A DNA stretch of 64,000 bases from Phoma sp. XZ068 (lineage: Eukaryota; Ascomycota; Dothideomycetes; Pleosporales; Didymellaceae): assembly GCA_004835665.1 (NCBI GenBank), contig RBKR01000024.1, forward strand, positions 868,001 to 932,000, given 5' to 3'. Made by a program: the position numbers and the translations under genes. The notes under the pieces were generated by a model. It did not search any database. It had not been told where the DNA came from and saw only the letters and a program-made list of their open reading frames with translations. This document shows, piece after piece, positions 33,401 through 42,825 of this stretch (within the stretch, counting starts at the first letter, position 1; each line of letters opens with the position of its first letter).

Positions 33401-33708
33401 GCAAGCAGGCTGTCTGGTACTGTGGACTGGTACGAGATATTGGATATTCGAAATACCTGAAGGACGGATTCACAGTGCCACTGCTCTGTGACAACCAGTC
33501 AGCTATAGCGCTCGCCGATAACCCTGAGAACCATGCTAGGAGCAAGCATATCGATGTCCAGTTCCACTACGTACGACAGTTACTGGCGTATAACAAGATT
33601 ACGGTCAAATACTGCCCAACGTCTCATATGGTTGCAGACGCTCTTACGAAACCACTACGATTATCAGTTTATCGGACTTGTATCAAAGGGATGCTGTGGT
33701 CTGGGTAA
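30442..33708 (+). CDS. Copia pol polyprotein
   Basis: An open frame of 1088 codons after the gag stop (first Met-like codon 30502). The protease active site is MIDSGATRHM near 30590. The integrase has the H-H-C-C finger (LWHKRFGH, CEPCIMAK) and catalytic D, D and E in FSDSWGP, LRLDNAGEF and EQNGVSERLNR. The reverse transcriptase has ARLVAQGYSQ and the YVDDMLIL catalytic box near 32740. RNase H has GYSDSDYAGD and STTEAEYVAL near 33240-33390. All key residues are intact, so pol could be active even though gag is broken. Expression would need readthrough of the gag stop or internal initiation. Confidence 0.95.
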   Translation, partial: QSKSEPKLASSELEYDEEANLATNLAEEVPSDICWGALTGKYSSKQTVWMIDSGATRHMTYSRDVFSKYVRLKTPKIVKTANSSLVYGFGIGNVQVLVFTDDLRVKTLVLTDVLYVPDLAGNLISVSQLQDEGILVQTTVGQKHPMVLTRDGFTVANAARIGSQYILDSVATEATLAAAEGDPDIDLWHKRFGHIGVQGLRGLHGVVTDLDVPISVPRGHNSDQCEPCIMAKQLRVVNRQKPEKPDEPLGRVFSDSWGPYSIPTLLGERYIWTLTDQATRKSWVFLTKKRSDFREVLLKWKKEVELQTGHQLKILRLDNAGEFKAVEDELRTNYGIRVEWTTPYTPEQNGVSERLNRTLVSLARAMLVDAQLPYKFWGEAVKAVCYIRNRTPIGPGGLTPEEAFTGKRPGIMHLKPWGCLAFHRVPDKTRLKLEPVSKRMCLVGYTETTQQYRLYDPINQRIIISTRPRFLERRRLKWKWSTKTPAQELDSESDDSSYEELEGNRPVEEPRVLGVPELPLVDGRESRTPDQREDSEPSHEAPLGRGLRVRRPRRFFDGDTAWSADAQEEGICLPKSYDEAISDPQYAQQWKDAIADELAKLQALGTWEYAELPPGKATVGTKWVFTVKYTSTGLIDRFKARLVAQGYSQRLGDDFYETFSPTIRYESIRALLAIGCAEDLEIHQADVESAYPRAKLHAEVYIREVQGLTLPSGIALKVQKALYGLKQSGREWYIEACNGLAKLGLTPSFSDPSVFINKDRTLIIGLYVDDMLILGRSLNAVSEFKEQFGKMYKIKDLGEVRTFLGLEVTRDRASRTLVISQKSYTLKLIDEYLGGSDQTDPTPTGGIQTLGKAKQNEPRADISLYQRAIGSLMYLQRGTRPDITFAVCRLSQHCSDPTIRHWNCVLRVVRYLGGTSSYAIRYGNTERLQALKGYSDSDYAGDPADRLSTYGYIFKLCGGSVAWTSRKQRSVSTSTTEAEYVALCQTSKQAVWYCGLVRDIGYSKYLKDGFTVPLLCDNQSAIALADNPENHARSKHIDVQFHYVRQLLAYNKITVKYCPTSHMVADALTKPLRLSVYRTCIKGMLWSG

Positions 33709-33817
33709 ATAGGAGCTTACGCCTAGGTTTTTATGCCAATTGGGCTTTTCCTAGGAGCTACATATACTGTTTTTTTTAAAAGTTTTTTTCAGAAGTAGCT
33801 GTTATTAGATATAACCG

Positions 33818-33826
33818 TAAGGGGGC
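33818..33826 (+). other. Polypurine tract of the Copia element
   Basis: AAGGGGGC directly precedes the right LTR, the usual place for plus-strand priming. Confidence 0.7.
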
Positions 33827-34080
33827 TGTTGGCAGGTCTAGAAAGTACGGTGATATCTGGATCGGAGAGACCGAAATTTTATACTTTCGGTGAGACCGAG
33901 ACGATCGGATTGACCGTCGGCCAGGCCGAAGAGCTGAAGTTGAGGCCGTAGATATAAAGGAATAGGTTGCGCTCTGGAAAAAGCAACAGAGATTTCTCGA
34001 AAAAAAGATAATTTCGACTCTATTGAGACTTGCATCACATGCGCCACAGTATTAGAGTTCTCATACGAGTCATACCAACA
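33827..34080 (+). repeat. Right LTR of the Copia element
   Basis: 254 bp, TGTTGG...CCAACA, with about a dozen differences from the left LTR. Confidence 0.95.
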
Positions 34081-34428
34081 GGACAGACCTCCAAGAAACA
34101 GACTTCCTCCATCCCAAAGGATACGCCTGGGAATTCCGACGCGAAGCCGGCCTCCAAGATCGCTACTCGCTTCATTTCACCGCTGACGCCCATCTCTGAG
34201 GACCTTCAACAAGAGCGTAAGGCCATGCATGCAGAGCAGGGTAAGCAGCCCCGCGCCGACCTCGAACCACAGTACGGATACGCTACCGAGACCGACTCCG
34301 AGACCGACTCCGAATACGACTCCGAATACGACTCTGATGAACAGGCTGCTAGCTACGCCGACCTCACTGGTGGTGCGACTCCCACTATTTCTGAGGAAGA
34401 GGAGGAGTGGTCTCTTGTGGAGGACTGA
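34081..34428 (+). pseudogene. C-terminal fragment of an unidentified acidic protein, cut by the Copia right end
   Basis: The open frame enters from the right LTR and continues for 116 codons of protein-like sequence with a repeated acidic ETDSETDSEYDSEYD stretch and an EEEEEWSLVED tail. No start codon lies outside the LTR. The missing 5' part is not visible left of the element, in line with the missing target duplication. The following 34429-34913 holds no gene. Confidence 0.45.
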
Positions 34429-34913
34429 AGGGTTGGAAAAAGGTCATACTGGAAAGGTTGGAAGACTGGTCTGTCTCTAGGGACTTGTTAAGGGCTACAC
34501 TGTTTTCAGGTCTTGGTGTAGGCTCATATGGGGCGAATATGCGCGATGGATGCCACCCGAGCCTAGTTCAGTGGCGATCACGATTACGATTTGCATGTTT
34601 ACGAGGATTGGAAACTGGAAAATGCAATGGTAAAAAGAAAAGATATTCATCAACCCCATTGTATTGTATCGTGATAGATGTTGAATGTTCATTCAAGATG
34701 ATGCATACCGAAACTCGACCGACCCACATACGAGGTACGCCGCCTCTTGCAAGCTTGACTTCTGTGAGCCTAAACATCTAACGACAAACATGTCGTGACG
34801 CCAGAGATAACCGTCCTGGTAAACTTACTCCGCACCAAGCACATCTCACAACTATCCCGTCTCGTAAGGAAACGGCTTCGATGGGGTCTTCTTCTTCACC
34901 ACACCGCCGCCCT

Positions 34914-36683
34914 TCAATCACTCCCGCCGCTTACATCCGCGCCTCCCTCGCCCCTCTTGTACCTTCCCCAAGCATCCGTCGTCGGCCGACCCGTAATGCC
35001 ATTGAACAGCGGGCGCGAATAGTTCGGTCTCTTCTCTGTTTTCTTACACAGTCCTAACTTCCACATCCTAGCATCCTCTGCTTCCTCAGCTAGACGCTTC
35101 GCCTTCTCGGTTGCCTTGCGCGCCGCGTCGATGTCGTTTTGCACTGCTGTGCCGATGATGCCTGGGCCGAGGGGGTGGGAGAGCGCGGGTAAACCAAACG
35201 CGTTATACATGTACCCGTCGTCATTGTCGTTCTCTGTCGTCGTGGCGGGTTGGTCGTCTGAGATGATGGAGCCATTTTTGTCCGTGCGTTGGAGGGTTTG
35301 GTTCTGAAAAAGGCCGGCTTCTTGCACGCGGAGACCAAGCGGGAGACCGTTCTTGGGACGCACGTAGACGAAGGGCTCGATGGCGAAGTGCTGGGCGCGC
35401 GACTTGTAGAGGATCTTGGTGATGTCGAAGCGCTCTTCCCAAAATAGCAGGGTGAGGTCGCGGAAGGCGTGGCGGAAGGCGCGCCAGGCAATCTGAAAAG
35501 TGGAGGCCATGGGTGCTATCAGGTTCTTATGGGGAAGTGTAGCGGAGGGCGTGGGTGAAGTGGATGGCGCGAGGAGGGAGCGGAGCCGTGCTGCTTCGGG
35601 GTGGTTGTTGATGCCATGCTGGGGAATTGGGCGAGCTGCCTTGAGCGTGACGGCTTCGAGTTCTTTATCTTCATGCGCAGTGGTGTCAGGCCTGTCTAAT
35701 CCTGGTGCTGCGTTCCCATGGAAAGTATTGTTGAAGTCGAAGAGCGCTTGTATGCATGCGCCATCTCCTGAGCCTGCAGTGGCTCCGCCTGGTGGAAAGT
35801 ACTCGATAAAGGTACAGTACACATGTGGCTTAGTATGGCTTTCAAGGATGCTGAGTCGGTACCTGGTAATCTCATTCGCGCGAAGGTTGCAGCGAGTGAG
35901 CACGATCTTGTACTCAAAACCGGTGGCGTCGAGGTAGCAGTGGTACAGATCTTTGAGAGAGGGTTTCTTAGCTTGCACTCCAAAAGGAAGAAATGCGGGC
36001 TGGTGGGATGTTGCGCTGAGCGTGTGCGGAGATGTCGATGAGGGAGACGAGAGGTTCTCGACGTTGGAGGCTGAGGACTCAGCCAAGGAAGGTGCGGTGG
36101 AGATGGCACGATCAGTGTTTGCTGGCTCGGCCTTGTTCTCAGCTTTCTTCGCCTTGGCCGTCTCTCGTTCTTCTCTTCTCCGCTTCAGGTCATCTGCAGC
36201 GGACACGAATGGAACGTTCGCCTCATCCGCGAAGAAGAAGCTCTTCGAAACCTTGGGCTTGCGGATCACCGCACGCGGCCGAGACTTGGACGTACCTGTT
36301 CCCGTAGCCTGCTTTGCCTCTTCACATCCATGGTTGGATTTCTTTGTGTCGTTCAGGAGGCCCAACTTCTTTATCTCCCTCCTCCTCTTTCTCTCTTGCC
36401 AGAGATATTCCCATGTGTACCTCGTCTCCGCGAGTTTTCTTCTCTTCTGCAGGCTATCCTCAAGCCAGTCGTAGCTGACAACGAAGGTTCCGATCTTGAC
36501 TGCGGCTTGCACCGAATCTGTGGCGTTTTCCCAAGCATCCTTACCGGCAATCAAATGTGTGACGCCTCTGCGTACGTTGGGTGAGTAGCGACCACCGTTG
36601 GCTTCAATCCACTTCCTGAGCTGGGTGTTGTCGGCTTCGAGGTTGCCGGTCACGGCAATCACAAGGTTTTTGAGTGTGCCCAT
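34914..36683 (-). CDS. BRCT-domain protein, 589 aa, possibly PARP-like (WGR)
   Basis: Residues about 1-85 form a BRCT domain (LVIAVTGNLEADNTQLRKWI, GGVTHLIAG-type segment, and the invariant Trp in VVSYDWLEDSL). A basic Lys/Arg region follows. Residues about 250-430 (YHCYLDATGFEYKIVLTRCN, WEERFDITKILYK) resemble a WGR domain interrupted by a low-complexity insert. BRCT-WGR order is known in fungal poly(ADP-ribose) polymerases, but no PARP catalytic domain follows. BRCT domains bind phosphorylated proteins in the DNA damage response, so a nuclear role is likely. The gene is intronless and intact. The 484 bp upstream (36684-37167) hold no other gene. Confidence 0.75.
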   Translation of the reverse strand: MGTLKNLVIAVTGNLEADNTQLRKWIEANGGRYSPNVRRGVTHLIAGKDAWENATDSVQAAVKIGTFVVSYDWLEDSLQKRRKLAETRYTWEYLWQERKRRREIKKLGLLNDTKKSNHGCEEAKQATGTGTSKSRPRAVIRKPKVSKSFFFADEANVPFVSAADDLKRRREERETAKAKKAENKAEPANTDRAISTAPSLAESSASNVENLSSPSSTSPHTLSATSHQPAFLPFGVQAKKPSLKDLYHCYLDATGFEYKIVLTRCNLRANEITRYRLSILESHTKPHVYCTFIEYFPPGGATAGSGDGACIQALFDFNNTFHGNAAPGLDRPDTTAHEDKELEAVTLKAARPIPQHGINNHPEAARLRSLLAPSTSPTPSATLPHKNLIAPMASTFQIAWRAFRHAFRDLTLLFWEERFDITKILYKSRAQHFAIEPFVYVRPKNGLPLGLRVQEAGLFQNQTLQRTDKNGSIISDDQPATTTENDNDDGYMYNAFGLPALSHPLGPGIIGTAVQNDIDAARKATEKAKRLAEEAEDARMWKLGLCKKTEKRPNYSRPLFNGITGRPTTDAWGRYKRGEGGADVSGGSD

Positions 36684-37167
36684 GGCAGATGGAGGTCCAG
36701 TTACCCCTGGCGATGGTGTTGTGAAAGGATTTAATGGTCCGGAATGTCGAGCTTGTGTTTGCGATCCTGACTGGAGTTGGTGTACGAGTGACGAGGTCTG
36801 GAGAGGTGTCAGAAACGTGGGAATCTGGCCTATTTAACATATTCAGAGTCCGCAGTCGTCAGTATCTTTTACTGTTTGGTAGCCTGCCACCCTTAAGGTG
36901 AGATCGCTGTCGAGAGGATAGTATAAACGCAGTGACAGGTGAGAGAGCGCGTGGCGACCGCCGATCAACCCCACTGGGCATGCCATCGTTGGTGTCTCTT
37001 CAGATATTACGCTCCCGTCTGGTAAAAACATGTATTGCTCATTACTAATAGAGTGCATGGACGTGGTGGACTTGATGCGATGGATTCCGGCGTCATGATG
37101 ACTTAGATGCTTCGGCAGCAGTTTGGTACTGTGCGCAGGCCGATGATTTGAATTTCTAATCTACCCT

Positions 37168-38490
37168 TTAGCTCTTCGCCGCCTTGATGAAAGCCCGAAT
37201 CTTGTCCAAGCTCTGCTGCCCGTCTTCTCCTTCTACGCCGCTGCTCACATCCACCGCCTTGACTCGATCTCGGTACTCATCCAGGCCGCCCAGCATAGAT
37301 TGCACGTTGTCGGCATTCAAGCCACCCGCGAAGATGACCTTCAACCCCTCATCCTTCGCGAGTACTCCCTTGACATCCGACAGATCCAGCTGTTTCCCAG
37401 ACCCCCCTGAGCCTGCGTCAAGGAGGGGTAACGCGTGGTGGCCGCGACTGCCAATGCCGTGATCATATGGGTTGAACGCCTTGATGACAGGTACTGGGAT
37501 GAGCTTCGCCCACTCTACAGGTTCTTGGCCATGAAGCTGGACGATATCAAGGTTGAGCAACCGTTGCTGCTCAAGGACATACTCTAGTGATTGGTTGCGG
37601 AAGACACCAACGAGGAGAGCTCGATCATTGACGGATACGAGTCGCTGTGCAGCGTGGTCAAAGTAGTCGGTGGCAGATTTAGCATCAGCCAACAAGCCAG
37701 ACTTCAGCACTTGCGGCTTCTTGGTCTTGTGTACAGTCTCGGAGATAGCGAGAGCAGTTTCTGCAGAAACAGTACGCTTGGTGCCGATTGCCAGAATCAT
37801 ACCAATTAGATCAGCTCCTGCTTCGATCGCTGCCTTTGCAGCCTCAGCACTGCGTGTGCCGCAAATCTTGACCATCGGTGTCGAAGATGTCTGCGTAGGC
37901 TTTACTGTTGTCCCTCCGAGAAGTTCCACAATGAAGTCGGCGGTGTTGGAAGCTCGCATAAGTGTTTCACCAACCAGGACCGCACCAACACCGTTCTCTA
38001 CGTAAGGCTCGACGTCCTTGGGGCCAGCAATACCACTCAGAGCGCACACAATTATGTCCTTCGTGACCATGCTCATGAGGCGGCTGGTGGTGTCCATGTC
38101 AACCTCAAAGTTCACGAGGTTGCGGTTGTTGACACCAATGACCTTAGATCCAAGTTTGACTGCAATCTCCATCTCCTCGACGTTGTTGACCTCAACCAGA
38201 GGCTCCATGCCAAGTGATTGCGAGTACCTGTAGAGTCTCTCTAGAAGCTCCTGGTCAAGCATCTTCACAATCAGGAGCACCGTGTCCGCACCAGCTAATC
38301 TTGCCTCCAGAATCTGGTACTCATCGAAGATGAATTCTTTGCGGAGGACTGCAGGCCGATTTGGCATGCCCTCGAGACTTTGGCGGACGGCCTTCAGATC
38401 ATCTATGCTGCCCTTGAACCACTCAGGCTCTGTCAGAACAGAGATTGTACTAGCTCCTGTCTTCGCGTATGTCCTAGCTTGGGCGCCCTT
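37168..38490 (-). pseudogene. TRP1: 5'-truncated TRP1-type gene: IGPS (partial) plus PRAI domains
   Basis: The protein matches the last two domains of the trifunctional fungal tryptophan enzyme (glutamine amidotransferase, indole-3-glycerol-phosphate synthase, phosphoribosylanthranilate isomerase). IGPS begins abruptly at [12 protein letters not shown], so the whole amidotransferase and the early catalytic E-x-K block are missing. Later IGPS residues remain (VLRKEF, MEPLVEV, GVNNRNL, ALSGIAG). PRAI is complete, with the catalytic Cys in KICGTR and Asp in VDVSSGVEG. Codons upstream of about 38490 on this strand no longer match. Instead the other strand encodes a Nup188-like protein from that point. 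IGPS should be inactive; PRAI alone could function if expressed. Confidence 0.85.
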
Positions 38491-39528
38491 TGCGAACCCG
38501 AAACCGCGTCGAGAAGCGAAGCATTGCGCGACTTCCTTGGCGCGAAAGAGAACATCGAGATCCTCAGCCGACCCTGAAAGCCTTTTGCAGACCCGTCGCC
38601 GCAAGAGAAGAGCAGATTTGAATCCAAGACCGCACCGATCAGCGTAGCGCCCGCCCAGAATGGTCATTACAACCTAGACGAGATCAAAGAGGATAGCTTG
38701 TGGCTGTCAAAGGAGGCTCAAATATCCGAGTATGCAGCGCTGCAGCTGGTTGCGCAAGAATGGCAGAGCAGACCAACCGTCCAGCTACTGAGTGGACTGA
38801 CTGAAGAGGAGGCCCTGAGTGTGCAGGATGCTGCTGGTCTCGCCAACTTCGGCGCCTCCACATTCATGCCCAACTCGTCCATCCTAACAATACCCCTCGC
38901 CGCAAGATCTACACAATTCGATACCCACGACCAGCGTCGATTACGCATCGTCGACATTTACCATTCCACATGCGCCTCCATTATCCGCATCAGTCAGCTG
39001 CTCATCTCGTGGGGCGCTGCACCGCAACTGCGCAGCCAGACCATCTACGGCAACGATTACCACACAGTAGGCGCTGGATGGATCGAGGAACTCGGTCAGA
39101 AGATTGCAACCGCGCAAACTGGCGGACCCGCGACAGCGCTAGACCAGTGTTTGCAGGCTGTAAAGAAGAGGTGTGAGACCATTGATGGCGTTTACTCGTG
39201 GGATGTGGCCGAGTCGATTATTGAGGCTGCGTCTGAGAAGTGGGTGACGGCGCAGACTGTAGAGCTGCTGCATTTGCTACATCTCGCCCATGTTCATGCT
39301 GATGTGGTGACAAAGGGCTTCGTACCTGCTGCGACCATCGAGGACTGGTTCACCACTTTCTTGGCGCGCGGTTTCTTCAGAGAATTTCCTGTCGTCACGC
39401 CTCGTCAAGAGCCACTGGTACCCGTCATCCAATTGTTGACCTCACTCGTGTCTCTTGCGCTTCTGAAGATCGATCTCATTGTGAACGACCTTGACTCAGA
39501 CGAGTGCAAGAACTGGGAAACGTCGTAG
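38491..39528 (+). pseudogene. 5'-truncated Nup188-like nucleoporin fragment
   Basis: A single frame encodes about 345 residues resembling the C-terminal part of fungal Nup188, a large scaffold nucleoporin of the inner ring. Helical segments include SLWLSKEAQISEYAALQLVA and VQDAAGLANFGASTFM. It starts at the TRP1 breakpoint without an ATG and has an in-frame TGA at 38575-38577 (after EILSRP). It stops at 39526, short of what a full C terminus would need. The full protein would be about 1700-1900 aa, so most is gone. The Nup188 assignment is from remembered family sequence and is less sure than the truncation itself. Confidence 0.55.
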
Positions 39529-39597
39529 CAGGACGCTCTATCTGAGGAGCAACATTGGGCAGCAGATGATTGTGTTTCCAATGCAGCACTGTGACCT

Positions 39598-40299
39598 GTG
39601 CAAGCTGCAGAGTATCCTTTTGCCGGCAGCACCGCGACCGGACACGACGCTGCACTCATGCACAGAGCGGTCAACGAAGCTGTCGGCAACGTACCCACAT
39701 ATAGAGAGGACAGCTCAGCCACGTACAGCGCGGGCAATTGGGCCAGATGTGGAGCAGACAGTTCCTATCTGTATGGAGTTGGCGGCCCAGCCATGTATGG
39801 AGATAGCTCGTACATGTATGGAGATGGTATGTGCATGTACGGAACTGGCGCCACATACATGAATGCAGCAGGCAGCTTGGATGTGTTTGCAACAGACAGC
39901 ACAGCTGGGACCACGATCGGAAGCGGGTCAAGCCCGTCACGCAACACAGCTGTCGAGAGCTACAGCACGACAATGAGCACGCCCAGGATCACGACAACGA
40001 CCACGCCTATGACCACGCCAGGCAATCGAAGTCGCTATGTTCCCAATAGCCCCGCTGCGGGTACGTTCAGCTACACAGCGAGCAGCCTAGTCGACCACGG
40101 GCCGATCGCGACAGAGTCTCCCAGTGAGTCCCCGTCGTTCGGTCAGGTAGCGCCTGCTAACACACATCCCCAAGGCCTCAACGCAGAGTCGATGAGCATC
40201 ATGAACACGTTCACTTGGCAGGAAGGAGGAGGGTTGATGTCATCAGAAGAGTTGTATTCGCTGCTGGAGAGGAGTGAAGCCGGCCTCGATGCTATCTAG
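39598..40299 (+). CDS. Tyr/Gly/Ser/Thr-rich open frame, 233 aa, unrecognised
   Basis: The frame is the same as that of the Nup188-like fragment, separated by a TAG at 39526 and a TGA near 39592. It contains a short YGxxG/MYG-rich section (SYLYGVGGPAMYGDSSYMYG) and Thr/Pro-rich spacers, ending FTWQEGGGLMSSEELYSLLE. It could be the tail of a third broken gene. Function unknown. Confidence 0.4.
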   Translation: MQAAEYPFAGSTATGHDAALMHRAVNEAVGNVPTYREDSSATYSAGNWARCGADSSYLYGVGGPAMYGDSSYMYGDGMCMYGTGATYMNAAGSLDVFATDSTAGTTIGSGSSPSRNTAVESYSTTMSTPRITTTTTPMTTPGNRSRYVPNSPAAGTFSYTASSLVDHGPIATESPSESPSFGQVAPANTHPQGLNAESMSIMNTFTWQEGGGLMSSEELYSLLERSEAGLDAI

Positions 40300-40392
40300 T
40301 GTAATGTGCCCGCCCTCTCGCCGCTTCTAGAACCTGTGTTGAGCGGGCAGCTTTCCAGAGCGTAGCTGTGCGAGTTAGTTGGACGGCCAATG

Positions 40393-40644
40393 CTATTCAG
40401 TGTTGAGAGATGTGCGCTCACTGGATGAACGTAGTCTTGCTTCTGCGGTCCACGTTCTCTGTTCGGAGTCGTAGAGGGCCGGGTCTTTTCTCAGCTCTGC
40501 CAACTGGCTTCGGACAGCGGTGAGGGTCCGGTGGTTGTTCGCTATACGTCGGAGGAGGGCGCGGATTGCTTCGTGAACGTAGCGTAGGCTGTCGAAGTAG
40601 ATGATGATTGCTCTTTGGAACCATTTCCACCCTGCGCCAGCCAT
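40393..40644 (-). CDS. Small hypothetical protein, 83 aa
   Basis: Starts MAGAGWKWFQRAIIIYFDSL and continues as a predicted helical, Arg/Leu-rich sequence. Not recognised; may be a fragment. Confidence 0.3.
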   Translation of the reverse strand: MAGAGWKWFQRAIIIYFDSLRYVHEAIRALLRRIANNHRTLTAVRSQLAELRKDPALYDSEQRTWTAEARLRSSSERTSLNTE

Positions 40645-41263
40645 GATGCGAACCGGGAACGATGAGTGATGTTTGCAAGGAGACCCCAGACGTCGGATGT
40701 GCACTATGTAGCAGCAGCAGATGAAGTCGCACAGCAGGGAAGGCCTGCGTGTAGCTCTAAAGCCGTCGCGCTTCCTGCAGCAATCAGCGAGCGAGAGGCG
40801 CACGTCTGGTCCTCTCTACCGGGCCAGACGCTGCGCCGCTCTGACGGCAGGAGATTACGCCATCGAGCTCTGCGACCGTTGCCGTTTCGGGGCGAGCACT
40901 GGGTACACCGCTTGGTGAAGCTACAATCAACGCTCTCGCCCAGCACAATATGCACACCTGCCGCCCGCACAGATATACAGGCCACGCATCTGCACTTCTG
41001 TACGACATCCGCTGGTGCCCTCACTGGACCCCTAGGCTGGACGACGTAGCACATGTGCTGACGTCTTGTCAGTATCCATTAGATACCTCGTTCGTAGAAC
41101 TCGATTCTTGGAGTATGAAAAAGTGGCAAGGTAAAACGTCTGGATCAGGGCGAATAACTAGTGCTGTTGCAGGTCTAGCGACTGGCACCATTGATGCATA
41201 AACGCTCGCTCTAATGACGTAGGCACTGACTCGACGAGCTGGTGCGTAAGTCAGTGTCAGCGA

Positions 41264-41560
41264 TCAGCTCAGCACGAGGAGATGATCGACCTCAGGATCG
41301 CACGAAGCAGGGCCAAGAGGCGCCAGACATGCTCCCGCCTGGGGCGTAAGCCTCTCAAAATAGCCGCCAGCAGCCGCGATGCCAGCTTCAGACATGGGCA
41401 GAACCCACAGCCTGGCACCCGCAAAGGCCCCAGCGTGCACTGGCTGCGCCGCTCTCAATAGCTCATCGAACGTCGACGCTGTACATCGTTCACAACCAAA
41501 AACCCCGTAGCCAGGCTCCTCACAGTCGCAGTAAATGGCGTCTCGGAAGTTCCGATCGCC
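41264..41560 (-). pseudogene. Open-frame fragment with a Cys cluster, no start codon
   Basis: An open minus-strand frame contains CDCEEPGYGVFGCERC and then FDELLRAAQPVHAGAFAGAR. It lacks a clear ATG and is probably a gene remnant. From here to 42680 I see no gene. Confidence 0.25.
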
Positions 41561-42681
41561 GGGCTGCGTTGCAGCTGGTCAATCGAGTAGGTATTACTGC
41601 AGCGCTAGGGCCTTACAGGAACCTTCGGCGGATCAGTAGCTGTCACGCTGGTGACCATGCTGGCGTTTCTCGCAGGCCAGGGAGTTACTTCGTTTCGTTG
41701 TTGTTTGCGGTCGGCACCCGGGATTCTGCCAACGTCGAGGGATTACTGTAAGTAGGGGTCCCGGCCTGCAAGTGAATGCTTGCCACGCTAAGCCAGACCT
41801 TGTATTGTATGAATGCTACATCACCAGTCCAAGGATGGGCCAACCACGTAGCTTGCAATCAAGAGCGACTCAGCTTTTCGCTGGGCATGGAAATTATCAA
41901 AGCGAGCAGTATTGCACACATCGACCCAAGTCGTGTAATCGCCAGCCCGACCTCCTTCTCTAGCACCGCCAGCCCATCCTCCCCTCCACCCCCATCCGCT
42001 GATGTCAGCACATGTTCGCTGTGCTTCTGTGCATTTACTGTACAACACCACAGTGGCATGGCGTTCAAACATTTCCATTCTAGGTCGAGGATATTCTAGC
42101 AAGGCAACGACGCTACTTGGAATGCGAATTCGACTGCTCAGGGAACTACTTGGGTCTTGAGTCAAGACTTGGCGATTACGCAAGCATTTGGGGAGGGTGT
42201 CCTCTCTGTTATGACTGCAGCGTACAGCTCGCATAACCTACAGCCCTGCGTTTCGTATGTATATACCGTCATGACAAAGATTTAAAAACGGTACGACATT
42301 ATCCCAGGCTTCCAACCCCGGAACGTATCTTTTCTTCTGCCTCGGCCCGATTGAAGAAGATACGACACCGTGTCTTACTGTACCTCCGGTGCGCCCGACC
42401 GCTATATTTCCTGGTAACTAATGTTAGAGCTTACAGCAGTATGGGAATTAAATTTAGAAATGGTCCGAGATGAGCGGGGTCCACTCCGGTCTTACAATCT
42501 GATCATCTGAATTCGTATCCTGGGACCCAAATTGATGATCGGTTCGTTCACGTGAAGATTCAAGGATCAGATTGCTTTGTAGCGTGGCGCTCGGACTTAG
42601 AGCCTAGATACGAAGGCTTACAGTGAATGTTGCGTTCGCTGTGGCGGTGCGTAGTTGTGACTGGATATCAAGATGTATTGT

Positions 42682-42820
42682 GAGAACATGAAGTCTGCAA
42701 GAAGAATGAGAGCTGTGTTGTTTAAGGAGAGTAAAGCTCTCGAGACTATATACTGTATCAAGGAGTGATCTAACTGTGTGGGGTAAGGACTGTGTATGAG
42801 GATCATGTGATTTGGCAACA
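42682..42820 (-). mobile_element. 138-bp dispersed repeat, probable small solo LTR (copy 1)
   Basis: Nearly identical to 63517-63654. On the minus strand it begins TGTTGCCAAATCACATGATC, a TG start usual for LTRs. It interrupts the helicase pseudogene, whose coding sequence stops exactly at this boundary. No target duplication was found. Confidence 0.6.
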
Positions 42821-42825
42821 AAAGT

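Larger units (their letters stand above)
29165..34080 (+). mobile_element. Ty1/Copia LTR retrotransposon, nearly complete
   Basis: A 4.9-kb element with LTRs of about 253 bp at both ends, each starting TGTTGG and ending CCAACA. Gag (broken) is followed by pol in the order protease, integrase, reverse transcriptase, RNase H, which defines the Copia superfamily. A primer site follows the left LTR and a polypurine tract precedes the right LTR. The LTRs differ at roughly a dozen positions, most of them C/T or G/A changes. Flanking 5-bp sequences (TTATC left, GGACA right) do not match, so the target duplication is lost. A solo LTR of the same family lies at 63069-63322. Confidence 0.95.
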
